Shown here piece after piece: positions 44,324-52,947 of a DNA stretch of 64,000 nt. The notes under the pieces are model-generated. The model had not been told where the DNA came from, did not search any database, and saw only the letters and a program-made list of their open reading frames with translations. The translations under genes were made by a program, and so were the position numbers. Where the stretch lies: NCBI RefSeq assembly GCF_029783845.1, contig NZ_LWID01000001.1, forward strand, positions 2,178,501-2,242,500, in the 5' to 3' direction. The DNA is from Volucribacter amazonae (GTDB lineage Bacteria > Pseudomonadota > Gammaproteobacteria > Enterobacterales > Pasteurellaceae). Position 1 is the first letter of the stretch, and each line of letters opens with the position of its first letter.

Positions 44324-44629
44324 TTATTCTGCTACGGGTTCTGCACCGCTTGGTTGTTCAATCTGATTTTCTGCGGTATGTTGTACTTGTTGCTGATGAT
44401 GATTATTGTTGTTATTGTGGTGCGAAATCGCCCGAGCAGGTACAACGGTAGAAATGGCGTGTTTGTAAACCATTTGACTTACTGTATTTCTTAATAAAAT
44501 CACAAATTGATCAAAAGATTCTATTTGTCCTTGTAATTTAATGCCATTTACTAAATAAATTGAAACAGGAATACGCTCACGGCGTAATGCGTTTAAATAA
44601 GGATCTTGTAATGATTGTCCTTTTGCCAT
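44324..44629 (-). CDS. hfq: RNA chaperone Hfq
   Basis: Hfq is a hexameric Sm-like RNA chaperone for small RNAs. The start is the ATG at 44629 (MAKGQSLQDPYLNALRRERI) with AAGGAAAG upstream. The Sm core is complete: PVSIYLVNGIKLQGQIESFD and YKHAISTVVPAR. The 101-residue product has an unusual low-complexity C-terminal tail with runs of His, Asn and Gln (HHNNNNNHHQQQ) ending in an acidic tip. The conserved miaA-hfq-hflX order is kept, but a mobile element now lies between miaA and hfq. It is the likely partner of the GcvB and Fur-box RNAs in this window. Confidence 0.97.
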   Translation of the reverse strand: MAKGQSLQDPYLNALRRERIPVSIYLVNGIKLQGQIESFDQFVILLRNTVSQMVYKHAISTVVPARAISHHNNNNNHHQQQVQHTAENQIEQPSGAEPVAE

Positions 44630-44800
44630 TTTACTTTCCTTCTTATTTTTCTTCGTTTGATTAAACAAAGCATAATTACTTATGCTTATTGTCCCCACTA
44701 ACCAATATAACAATAATTTTGCTCGTTGTCATTAAGCAATACGCTTAGAAAGCAAAATTTCCCGTTTTTTAGCCACACTACTTACACCAAATGGAGTTTG

Positions 44801-44883
44801 TATAGTGGTTTCAATTTGGAATAAGACAAGGTGGTATGGTAAGGCGTACCAACGTTGTCTCATTTTAAAGCGGAACGACTATA
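44801..44883 (+). repeat. Shortened (83 bp) TATAGTCG element between miaA and hfq
   Basis: The left tip is TATAGTGGTTTCAATTT, the right CGGAACGACTATA, with about 23 interior bases missing. Its right tip directly abuts the last base of the miaA stop codon (44884). Confidence 0.85.
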
Positions 44884-45819
44884 CTATGGCGTAATATGGG
44901 ACAACAGGATTTGTTGGTTTTGTTGAGGGGTTAAGCTGTCTAGCCAAACCAAGGGCGATTTCCACCCTCTTAGCCAAGTAATTTGCCGTTTAGCCAGTTG
45001 GCGAGTGGCACAAATTCCCCGATAGATCATTTCATCATGTCCATAATAACCGCTAAGATATTCCCACATTTGACGATAACCCACACAGCGAATGGCAGGT
45101 AAATCAGGGTGGAGATCAGGACGCTGATAAAGTTTTTCAACTTCTTGCTGAAAACCCAGTTCAATCATCTTGTGAAAACGTTGCTCAATGCGAGTATGTA
45201 AAATACTTCTCTCTTGTGGGGCAATGGCAAAAGAATAAAGCTCATAAGGTAAAGGTTTTCCCTGTTGCTTAATCAGTTGGCTAAAGGGTTGCCCTGTTAA
45301 ATAATAGACTTCTAAAGCCCGATTAATCCGCTGTGAATCGTTTGGGTTAATGCGTTGTGCCGAAATAGGATCAATCAGGCTGAGTTCTTGGTGTAATGCC
45401 TGCCAACCTTGTTGTTCTGCACGCTGTTCAATGTCTTGGCGTAATTGCAGATTTGCCGCAGGTAATGGCGATAACCCTTCAAGCAAGCCTTTATAATAAA
45501 GCATTGTACCGCCCACCAGTAAAGGGATTTTTCCCTGTTGGCTAATTTGCGCCATTTCCTGTAACGCATCTTGACAGAAATCTGAAACCGAATAGCTTTC
45601 TGCGGGATCTTTAATATCAATAAGCCGATGAGGGGCAAGGGCTAATTCTTGTGGCGAGGGTTTGGCTGTGCCAATATCCATACCACGATAAATTAATGCG
45701 GAATCTACACTAATAATTTCAACGGGGAGCTGTTGTCGCAGTTGAATGGCAAGATCGGTTTTGCCTGAGGCAGTAGGCCCCATAAGAAAAATGGCTTTAG
45801 GCTTTGGCTTATTCATCAT
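44884..45819 (-). CDS. miaA: tRNA dimethylallyltransferase MiaA
   Basis: MiaA adds the dimethylallyl group to A37 of tRNAs that read UNN codons. It has 311 residues: P-loop GPTASGKT (14-21), SVDSALIYRGMDIGTAKPS (DSxQ-type motif, near 37-55) and the catalytic region VGGTMLYYKGLLEGL (near 101). RCVGYRQMWEYL lies in the swinging domain. Its ATGA overlaps the mutL stop by 4 bases, indicating translational coupling. The stop codon is directly followed by a mobile element. Confidence 0.97.
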   Translation of the reverse strand: MMNKPKPKAIFLMGPTASGKTDLAIQLRQQLPVEIISVDSALIYRGMDIGTAKPSPQELALAPHRLIDIKDPAESYSVSDFCQDALQEMAQISQQGKIPLLVGGTMLYYKGLLEGLSPLPAANLQLRQDIEQRAEQQGWQALHQELSLIDPISAQRINPNDSQRINRALEVYYLTGQPFSQLIKQQGKPLPYELYSFAIAPQERSILHTRIEQRFHKMIELGFQQEVEKLYQRPDLHPDLPAIRCVGYRQMWEYLSGYYGHDEMIYRGICATRQLAKRQITWLRGWKSPLVWLDSLTPQQNQQILLSHITP

Positions 45820-47711
45820 TTATTTAAATATGGATCAAAATTAATTTTAACCAATAAGTCCTGTAATTGGGCTTGTTCTTTATTTGTGTTACTTGCTAAT
45901 CGTTCACTTTCATCAAGTAAATTGACCGCCTCGGCTAAACTGCTAATGGGATCTAATGCCAACTGATGAAAAAGTGCGGTCATAAATTGAGAAAAATTTT
46001 CTTTGGGTTGGGTTAAGATTGCCATAAGGCATTGTTGTAAGTTTTGCTGACGTAAGCAAGCTGGCACGCTATTAAGGGTAATTCGCTGTTGAGCAAGGTT
46101 TTCGTGATAGCTAAAGCCGAGCTGATGAAAATAAGATTTTTGTTGTTGCCAACTCGCTAACTTGGCTTGATCCAAACGTAAAGCCAAAGGAATGAGCAAG
46201 GCTTGCGGATTAGGATCATATTGTAATTTTAAGCGAAGATGATGCAATTGCAGGCTTTTCAGTGGCAATAAATAAAATTGTTCGTTTTGTTGCAATAACA
46301 AGGCTTGCTGTTTAACTAATGCTAAAGCGTGTAAATGCTGATTGGTGGCAACAGGGACAAAATTTGGCGAAAATTGTACCGCACTTGTGCTATTGGTGGC
46401 TTGTTTATTTGATGAGCTACTTGGTTGCTCTATTGGTTGCTCTAATGCGGTGGTTGCATTGTTCGTATTGCTCAATAATTGTTGGTAAAGCCGTTGTTCT
46501 TTGCCTGTTACTTTTGGCTTATGTATCGGTGCAAAAGAAATGGTTTTGTCGGTTTTAGGTTCATCATTGTGTGTATGATGCGTGAAAATATTTTTGCCCG
46601 CACTGGCTCGGTTAGTTTCGCTCGGTGGCGTATGAGTTAGCCAAGGTTGGCTTGGCTCGGCAATGTGTTTGGCAGGGGCGGTTGCAGTAGGGTAATCATT
46701 TAACGTTGGCTGAATTTCACTTTTTAACGCATTACTGATCCCTTGATAAATAAAGTCGTGTACCAATCTTGATTGTTGGAAACGGACTTCGTGTTTGGTA
46801 GGGTGTACATTGACATCAACATCATTGGGATTAATGTCTAAAAATAAGACGAAAGCAGGAAAAGCATCTTGCGAAAGATATTCATTATAGGCTTGTCTTA
46901 TGGCATGATTAATCACTTTATCCTTAACCATTCGTCCATTCACATAACTATAAGCTAAATCATTTTGTGAACGGTTAAAACTCGGCAGTGCTACCCAGCC
47001 AGATAAATGTAAATCTTCGTGTTTCCAATCAATATGTAAGGCTTGCTGAACAAATTCCTCGCCACAAATGCTTGCTACACGTTTTAATTGTTGAGTTTGA
47101 TTTTGAGCCGCTTTATATTGACGTATTATTTTGCCATTATGGGTAAGGGTAAACGCCACATGATTTTTCACTAAGGCAATTCGCCGTATCACTTCGTCAA
47201 TATGAGCAAATTCGGTTTTATCGGTGCGTAAAAATTTACGTCTTGCTGGGGTATTAAAAAACAGATTTGCCACTTCAACGGTACAGCCCACAGGGTGCGA
47301 GGCGGGTTGCATAATAACCTCCATATCTCGCCCCTGAGCATATACTTGCCAAGCCTCAGTTTGTTCAGCTGGGCGAGAAGTAAGGGTTAGTCTTGATACT
47401 GAACTAATACTGGCTAGGGCTTCGCCACGAAAACCTAAACTTAATATTGCCTCAAGATCCGCTAGACAACTGATTTTACTGGTGGCATGGCGTGTCAGTG
47501 CCAAAGCTAATTCTTGTTTAGCAATACCTATCCCGTTATCTCTTACCCGAATAAGGCTAGCACCGCCTTGTTCAATATCAATATGGATTTTATTTGCCCC
47601 AGCATCAAGGCTATTTTCCACTAATTCTTTAACCACAGAGGCAGGGCGTTCCACCACTTCGCCAGCGGCAATTTGATTAGCCAGTTGGGGAGGTAAAATT
47701 TGAATACGCAT
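45816..47711 (-). CDS. mutL: DNA mismatch repair protein MutL
   Basis: MutL couples MutS recognition to MutH strand incision. The 631 residues have an N-terminal GHKL ATPase with VKELVENSLDAGA (motif I, 28-40), RDNGIGI, RHATSKI and GFRGEALASISSVS (about 93-106). A low-complexity linker (about 340-440) and a dimerisation domain follow. The C-terminal metal-binding DQHA(X)2E(X)4E endonuclease motif is absent, as expected when MutH is used. Two uptake sequences lie within the gene (near 45972 and 46377). It shares one base with amiB and overlaps miaA. Confidence 0.96.
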   Translation of the reverse strand: MRIQILPPQLANQIAAGEVVERPASVVKELVENSLDAGANKIHIDIEQGGASLIRVRDNGIGIAKQELALALTRHATSKISCLADLEAILSLGFRGEALASISSVSRLTLTSRPAEQTEAWQVYAQGRDMEVIMQPASHPVGCTVEVANLFFNTPARRKFLRTDKTEFAHIDEVIRRIALVKNHVAFTLTHNGKIIRQYKAAQNQTQQLKRVASICGEEFVQQALHIDWKHEDLHLSGWVALPSFNRSQNDLAYSYVNGRMVKDKVINHAIRQAYNEYLSQDAFPAFVLFLDINPNDVDVNVHPTKHEVRFQQSRLVHDFIYQGISNALKSEIQPTLNDYPTATAPAKHIAEPSQPWLTHTPPSETNRASAGKNIFTHHTHNDEPKTDKTISFAPIHKPKVTGKEQRLYQQLLSNTNNATTALEQPIEQPSSSSNKQATNSTSAVQFSPNFVPVATNQHLHALALVKQQALLLQQNEQFYLLPLKSLQLHHLRLKLQYDPNPQALLIPLALRLDQAKLASWQQQKSYFHQLGFSYHENLAQQRITLNSVPACLRQQNLQQCLMAILTQPKENFSQFMTALFHQLALDPISSLAEAVNLLDESERLASNTNKEQAQLQDLLVKINFDPYLNK

Positions 47712-49306
47712 TATTTATCTCTTAATTTAATGGTTTGTCCTGCTTGCACATGCCCATTTTTCAAGTTTGGATTGAGATCCAATAAGGTTTTTAATGGAAT
47801 ACCATACTCTCGAGAAACCGCACTCAGAGTTTGTCCGGGCTTAATCACCAAGGTTTTAGGTATATTTTTGTTATTTTTAACCGCACTTGATGAAGATTGG
47901 CTTGCCGAGCCTGTGGTGACACTACTTTGAGCAGGAATTTTCAATTTTTGCCCAATCAATAAATTACGGCTTTTCAAATTATTTAAACTGACAATATCGT
48001 TACTTTTTACTTTGTATCTATTAGCTAAACCCAATAAGGTTTCCCCTTTAGTTACGGTATGCACTGTACCAGAGGCAACCACATTGCTACTGGTGCTTGC
48101 GGTTTGTGGCGATTTTACTTCAGGCAACATTTCCGCTTGAATATTCTTTTTACGATATTCTACCAATCCGTTATAAATCATTCTTGCCACTCGCTTACGG
48201 TAAGCGGCGGTATTTAATTTTCGTTCTTCTTCCGCATTAGATAAAAAGCCTGTTTCCACTAAAATAGAAGGAATATCTGGCGAACGTAAAACCCCAAGGC
48301 TGGCGTGTTGTGGTGTACTTTTACTTAATTGCGTAATATTGGCAAAATGGCGTAACACAATGCTACCAAGCTCATAACCCGCTCGTTGCGAATGACCGAA
48401 TTGCAAGTCTAACACTGTCTGATTGAGGTATTTTTCTTTGTTATTACTCAACACATCGCCAGCCCCACCTAAAAGCTCGGATTGTTTTTCATGATCCTCT
48501 AACCAACGTCCCATTTCACTATTGGCTCGCCGATTGGATAAGACCCAAACGGAAGCACCACGTAAATTTGGCGATACGGAGGAATCGGCATGAATGGAAA
48601 CCAAATAATTTGCTTTATTTTTGCGTGCAATTTCCGAGCGTTCTGGTACAGAAATATAGTAATCGCTGTTGCGTGTGAGTACGCCACGAAAATTCGGATC
48701 GGCGTCTAACAAGGCTTTTAATTCTCGAGCAATAGAAAGGGTAACATTTTTTTCATAAATTTTAAGATTACGCCCAATCGCCCCGGGATCTTTGCCACCA
48801 TGTCCCGGGTCAATGGCAATAGTCCAAACGGGAGCTCGTTGTACCCTTGCTTTAGAGGAAGCATTATGGGTTATCGTTTGCTTATTTGAATTGGCATTGC
48901 TCACTTGTGGATTGGGTAAACTCACCACAATATTGTTACCTTTTACACTCAATGTTGCCTCTGTTTTACGATTTAAATCAATCACTAATCTGAGGGTATT
49001 AGGACGAGGCGGATTATTTAAACGAATTGCTTTCAACGAGCCATTATTGATGACATAGGGAAACAATTTATTGGGTGCTTGGCTATTAGGAAAATCAATC
49101 ACTAAACGATAAGGATTGGTTAAATAAAAATAACGGTATTGGGTTTTACTGTTAAATTGAAACTGAATTTGGCTTTGCTTATTGGCATGATTAACCTGAA
49201 TATTGGTTAATGTTCCTGCCATGGCATAAGGCACCAGTAACCAAACTGCTATAAAAAAGAACAAAAAAGTACAATATTTTTTTAACGCTAATTTGGGGAA
49301 ATTCAT
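47711..49306 (-). CDS. amiB: N-acetylmuramoyl-L-alanine amidase AmiB
   Basis: This periplasmic amidase splits daughter cells by cutting septal peptidoglycan. From the ATG at 49306 (531 residues) there is a signal peptide (MNFPKLALKKYCTFLFFFI, cut after AMAG) and an AMIN domain (about 30-130). The Amidase_3 catalytic domain follows from about 170 (IDPGHGGKDPGAIG; SIHADSS; ILVETGFLSN). Two LysM domains end the protein (VTKGETLLGLANRYKV and IKPGQTLSAVSREYGI). ATGs at 49315 and 49318 are possible starts; none has a good ribosome site. The stop codon overlaps the mutL start by one base. Order tsaE-amiB-mutL is conserved. Confidence 0.92.
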   Translation of the reverse strand: MNFPKLALKKYCTFLFFFIAVWLLVPYAMAGTLTNIQVNHANKQSQIQFQFNSKTQYRYFYLTNPYRLVIDFPNSQAPNKLFPYVINNGSLKAIRLNNPPRPNTLRLVIDLNRKTEATLSVKGNNIVVSLPNPQVSNANSNKQTITHNASSKARVQRAPVWTIAIDPGHGGKDPGAIGRNLKIYEKNVTLSIARELKALLDADPNFRGVLTRNSDYYISVPERSEIARKNKANYLVSIHADSSVSPNLRGASVWVLSNRRANSEMGRWLEDHEKQSELLGGAGDVLSNNKEKYLNQTVLDLQFGHSQRAGYELGSIVLRHFANITQLSKSTPQHASLGVLRSPDIPSILVETGFLSNAEEERKLNTAAYRKRVARMIYNGLVEYRKKNIQAEMLPEVKSPQTASTSSNVVASGTVHTVTKGETLLGLANRYKVKSNDIVSLNNLKSRNLLIGQKLKIPAQSSVTTGSASQSSSSAVKNNKNIPKTLVIKPGQTLSAVSREYGIPLKTLLDLNPNLKNGHVQAGQTIKLRDK

Positions 49307-49433
49307 GTTCAACATCATAAAATTACTAAAACAACATAACCAATTAAAATGATAAAATCTCATCGTTTGAATTTGCTTGCGTAGGCTCGTCTATTTACCT
49401 ATTTTGCCCCTATTCAACTTATTCAAACCGTCC

Positions 49434-49931
49434 TTATTTTGCTTGATCTTCAACAAATTGGCAAATAATTTGCTCGCCAAGTAATGTATTTGCTTGTAAA
49501 TAAATATGTCGCCCTTGTGGAGCAAAATCAATATTAATGGTCAAACTTTGCTCAGGCAAAAAGCCTTTACCTTTCTCAGCCCATTCCAACAAGCAAATAC
49601 TTTGTGGGGAAAAATAATCACGAATCCCCATAAATTCCAATTCTTCAGGATCAGCAAGGCGATAAAGATCAAAATGATAAATCCTTTTCTCGCCAATAGC
49701 ATATTCTTCCACCAAGGTATAAGTGGGGCTTTTCACATTGCCTTGATAACCTAAGGCTTGAATCATCGCTCGGCTTAAAGTGGTTTTGCCAGCACCAAGA
49801 TCGCCATTGAGATGAAGAATGATACCATTTGGAGTAACAGGCATTTTAATGATCGCTTGGATCAACTTTTGTCCAAATTGTTGCATCGCCTGCTCATCAG
49901 CAAGATCACATTGATAATTGTTATATTTCAT
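49434..49931 (-). CDS. tsaE: TsaE, tRNA threonylcarbamoyladenosine biosynthesis ATPase
   Basis: TsaE (YjeE) is the ATPase that drives the TsaBDE complex making t6A37 on ANN-reading tRNAs. The P-loop NGDLGAGKTT is at 42-51, KSPTYTLVEEY and HFDLYRL follow, and the motif EWAEKG. With the ATG at 49931 (MKYNNYQ, GAG site upstream) it has 165 residues, near the usual length. Longer readings run into a mobile element whose DNA would supply the sequence CIILKWNHYN, so they are rejected. It heads the tsaE-amiB-mutL-miaA-hfq-hflX cluster. Confidence 0.95.
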   Translation of the reverse strand: MKYNNYQCDLADEQAMQQFGQKLIQAIIKMPVTPNGIILHLNGDLGAGKTTLSRAMIQALGYQGNVKSPTYTLVEEYAIGEKRIYHFDLYRLADPEELEFMGIRDYFSPQSICLLEWAEKGKGFLPEQSLTINIDFAPQGRHIYLQANTLLGEQIICQFVEDQAK

Positions 49932-49960
49932 ATATTGCTCGTGATATTGTCCTTTCATAT

Positions 49961-50066
49961 TATAGTGGTTCCACTTTAAAATGATACAGCGTTGGTACAC
50001 CTCGCCATACTACTTGTACTGTCTTCGGCGTACTGCCTTGTCTTATTTTAAATTGAAACCACTATA
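49961..50066 (+). repeat. Full-length TATAGTGG variant element upstream of tsaE
   Basis: A 106-bp copy in which both tips carry matching changes (TATAGTGGTT on the left, AACCACTATA on the right), so tip pairing is preserved. It lies 30 bases before the tsaE start. An uptake sequence lies at 50086-50094. Confidence 0.9.
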
Positions 50067-50147
50067 AAAAATAAACGAAAATTATACCGCACTTTTAGCC
50101 ATAAAATGAATAAATAAAGCCTAATTTTACGATGATTAAGGAAATAA

Positions 50148-50223
<76 letters not shown>

Positions 50224-50243
50224 ATAAAAGAGAAAAGATAAAA

Positions 50244-50319
<76 letters not shown>

Positions 50320-50388
50320 AAGCAATATCAAATTGCGCAGTGCATTATACAAAAAAAATGGCGTAAAGCAAGGGAACGTTAAAAAATT

Positions 50389-51102
50389 TTAACTAAAACA
50401 AACCAACATCACAAAAAACAACAATGAAATCGCCATTTCCCATAGCCCTACTTGTTTAACGCTTAATTTTATCTTAGGTAAATAAACCGCTCGGAATAAT
50501 GCGGGCAGAAAAGTTATGGCAATGGCATATTGTTGAAATAATAAAAGCCCAAGCACACAAAGGCTATGAAATAAAATGGAAGCATAGCCATAATAAGGAT
50601 TTTTACGTTCTCTGAGGACTGATTTGACATATAAAGTTGTACCAATAAAAAAGAGTGCAGGATAAAGGGCAATCAGCCAAATTTTAGGATCAAATTGTTG
50701 TCGTGGAAAATAATAAGCTGCCATACCCGCTAGGGCAAAGATGACAATGGCAGATAAATCATTAAGTAAGGCACGTTCGTTTTTTTGTTTGACATAATAA
50801 ATATGTACCAAGCTAAAAGGGAGCATAGCGATTAAAAAATATAACACTTTCCAATTATAATAGAGGGCAGGTAAAGAAAAGAGCAAGCCACTGATCCCAT
50901 AAATCAGTGTCCATTTACCATATAAAGCGAGTTGACGCCCTTTAAAAAGATTAAAGAAAGGGTAAGTCATCAAATACAAACAACACCAAGCCAGTAACAA
51001 GAAACATTGTTGCCAAATAAAAGGGCTATTGAGCATACCATATAAAAATGGCATTAATGCCATAACAATGGCACCATGCTGGTTAGAAATGAGTAATTTC
51101 AT
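50389..51102 (-). CDS. YwiC-like membrane protein
   Basis: A membrane protein of about 237-241 residues with some eight hydrophobic helices, resembling the YwiC-like family. The N-terminus NQHGAIVMALMPFL and the helix-rich arrangement with YVKSVLRERKN near 165 are characteristic. I prefer the ATG at 51102 (MKLLISNQHGA); the ATG at 51114 is also in frame but its ribosome-site region was replaced by a mobile element starting one base upstream. Function unknown. Confidence 0.75.
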   Translation of the reverse strand: MKLLISNQHGAIVMALMPFLYGMLNSPFIWQQCFLLLAWCCLYLMTYPFFNLFKGRQLALYGKWTLIYGISGLLFSLPALYYNWKVLYFLIAMLPFSLVHIYYVKQKNERALLNDLSAIVIFALAGMAAYYFPRQQFDPKIWLIALYPALFFIGTTLYVKSVLRERKNPYYGYASILFHSLCVLGLLLFQQYAIAITFLPALFRAVYLPKIKLSVKQVGLWEMAISLLFFVMLVCFS

Positions 51103-51115
51103 AGGCTTATCCATT

Positions 51116-51220
51116 TATAGTCGTTTCAATTTAAAATGAGACAAGGCGGTACGCCGAAGACAGTACAACATAGTATGGCGAGGCGTACCAACGCTGTATC
51201 ATTTTAAAGTGGGACGTATA
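51116..51220 (+). repeat. TATAGTCG element abutting the YwiC-like start
   Basis: A near-complete copy, 105 bp, with a 2-base loss in the right tip (GGGACGTATA). The left tip lies one base before the first possible ATG of the minus-strand gene, so the original leader has been displaced. Confidence 0.88.
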
Positions 51221-51232
51221 CATTAGCACAAG

Positions 51233-51262
51233 AAAATCCCCCTTAAATATACGGGGGATTTT
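51233..51262 (-). terminator. Terminator after ilvE
   Basis: The stem AAAATCCCCC/GGGGGATTTT (10 bp) lies 16 bases beyond the ilvE stop; on the minus strand it reads into GGGGGATTTTCTTG. An uptake sequence lies alongside at 51263-51271. Confidence 0.8.
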
Positions 51263-51277
51263 AAGTGCGGTCAATTT

Positions 51278-52297
51278 TTAATCTACTTTGACAATCCAAC
51301 CCTCAGGGGCAGCAATATCGCCGAATTGAATGCCCACTAATTCGTCATAAAGGCGTTTTGTGATTTCGCCAACTTCTGTTTCAGAGTGGAAAACATGGAA
51401 ATCATCGCCATATTGAATACCACCAATCGGAGTGATTACCGCTGCCGTACCACAAGCCCCAGCTTCTTTAAAACGTGCTAAATCATTAATATAAACATCG
51501 CCTTCTTCTACTTCCATACCTAAACGCTGTTGAGCGAGATAAAGCAGAGAATATTTGGTAATACTTGGTAAAATAGACGGCGATAATGGGGTAACAAATT
51601 TATTGTCTTTGGTAATCCCAAAGAAATTAGCTGAACCTACTTCCTCAATTTTGGTGTGTGTGGCGGGATCAAGATAAATACAATCGCCAAAATGACGTTT
51701 TTTCGCCTCTTTGCCGGGTAATAAACTTGCTGCATAATTCCCCCCTACTTTAGCTGCACCTGTGCCATGAGGGGCTGCACGATCATAATCAGAAACAATA
51801 AAGTTGGTGGGTTTCATTCCCCCTTTAAAATATGCACCCACAGGGCAACAGAATACGCAGAAAATATACTCAGGCGCAGGACCGACACCGATATTGTCGC
51901 CTACGCCAATCAATAATGGACGCAAATAAAGGGTTGCACCAGTGCCATAAGGGGCAAGCCATTGTTCATTGGCTTTAACCACTTGTTTACAAGCATCAAC
52001 AAACATTTCTGTCGGCACTTCAGGCATTAATAAACGTTGACAGCTACGTTGCATACGTTCAGCATTTTGATCAGGACGGAATAAGTTAATGGAGCCGTCT
52101 TTACAACGATAGGCTTTTAATCCCTCAAAGCATTGCTGACCATAATGCAAGGCTGTCGCCCCCTCACTAAGATGAAGCACATTGTCTTGGCTTAGTTCGC
52201 CCTCTGACCATTTTCCCTCTTTCCAACGTGCAATATAGCGATAATCCGTTTTGATATAACTAAAACCGAGATTATTCCAGTCAAGATCTTTTGTCAT
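51278..52297 (-). CDS. ilvE: Branched-chain amino acid aminotransferase
   Basis: IlvE performs the last step of Leu, Ile and Val synthesis using PLP and glutamate. The product has 339 residues. The group II BCAT fold type is indicated by HYGQQCFEGLKAYR (51-64), the Schiff-base Lys183 in GTGAAKVGGNYAAS and EVGSANFFG (near 215). AAGGAAGGAAAAA precedes the ATG. It stands alone, with its own terminator, downstream of the gcvB-gcvA region. The rest of an ilv operon is not present here. Confidence 0.96.
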   Translation of the reverse strand: MTKDLDWNNLGFSYIKTDYRYIARWKEGKWSEGELSQDNVLHLSEGATALHYGQQCFEGLKAYRCKDGSINLFRPDQNAERMQRSCQRLLMPEVPTEMFVDACKQVVKANEQWLAPYGTGATLYLRPLLIGVGDNIGVGPAPEYIFCVFCCPVGAYFKGGMKPTNFIVSDYDRAAPHGTGAAKVGGNYAASLLPGKEAKKRHFGDCIYLDPATHTKIEEVGSANFFGITKDNKFVTPLSPSILPSITKYSLLYLAQQRLGMEVEEGDVYINDLARFKEAGACGTAAVITPIGGIQYGDDFHVFHSETEVGEITKRLYDELVGIQFGDIAAPEGWIVKVD

Positions 52298-52617
52298 TTT
52301 TTCCTTCCTTATATTGATAATTTTGCATAAATAAAAGCGTTTAACATAGACTTTGTCTAATTTACACCATTCTGCAAAGATTACAAATAAATATCAACGG
52401 AAAAAGTGCGGTGCGATTAGGATAATTTTGTTACGAATATTGATATTTTAACGATTATTCCGTCCTCTGTATTTCATTTTCTGTGAAATGCCGTTAGCAA
52501 GGTGGGACGCCTATAAAACAAAATAATTCAAAAAAACACCGCACTTTATTCTCTCAAAACAAGGGGAAAAAACGGATTTTATACTGTGAAAATAAATGGG
52601 GTATGCTAAAATCAGCC
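52298..52617. other. Non-coding stretch between ilvE and gcvB
   Basis: It contains the ilvE promoter region, two uptake sequences (52404-52412 and, inverted, 52538-52546) and a possible worn MITE end (GGTGGGACGCCTATAAAA, near 52501-52518). No ORF or tRNA was seen. Confidence 0.45.
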
Positions 52618-52814
52618 AAAAAAAACCGCTCATGTTACTGAGCGGCGAACAATGTTAAAAACCAAATCATAAGGTTTAATAATTAATACAGGAAGTTAAA
52701 AGTAATAAAATTACTTTTATTACGATGTTCAGCGAACTGAACATATGCAAACACAACATCATACTTAAATTTGAAACTCTTTAACCAGTAAGGAATAACA
52801 TCTCATTAAGTATG
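52618..52814 (-). ncRNA. gcvB: GcvB small regulatory RNA
   Basis: About 197 bases on the minus strand, divergent from gcvA as in enterobacteria. It contains the GU-rich target-binding region (GATGTTGTGTTTGCA, near 52747-52761) and the conserved AACTTCCTGTA segment (near 52688). It ends in a 7-bp GC-rich hairpin (52626-52645) followed by eight U residues. In E. coli GcvB binds Hfq and represses many amino-acid and peptide uptake genes, and is turned on by GcvA. The 5' end is placed from the promoter spacing. Confidence 0.88.
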
Positions 52815-52820
52815 CGAGCT

Positions 52821-52849
52821 ATTCTATGTAGAATGTTGATAGGATACAA
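52821..52849 (-). promoter_or_regulatory. gcvB promoter
   Basis: On the minus strand TTGTAT (52844-52849) and TAGAAT (52821-52826) are separated by exactly 17 bases. The start would be near 52814. The 100 bases between it and gcvA should hold GcvA sites; I could not define them. Confidence 0.65.
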
Positions 52850-52947
52850 CAGACTTTTTTTTATTTGATTGATAAAAAAAACTAATGCGAAAGCAAAATT
52901 TATCCGATTTTTGTTAAAATCGGATAAAAATAATTAGGGTATAATTT

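Noticed and set aside
49932..50000. 23-residue N-terminal extension of TsaE
   Set aside because: It is translated from the adjacent mobile element. The shorter start has a ribosome site and a family-typical length.
52452..52518. Possible further worn MITE near ilvE
   Set aside because: Only a GGTGGGACGCCTATAAAA-like right tip is recognisable. The left tip and core are too degraded to call separately.
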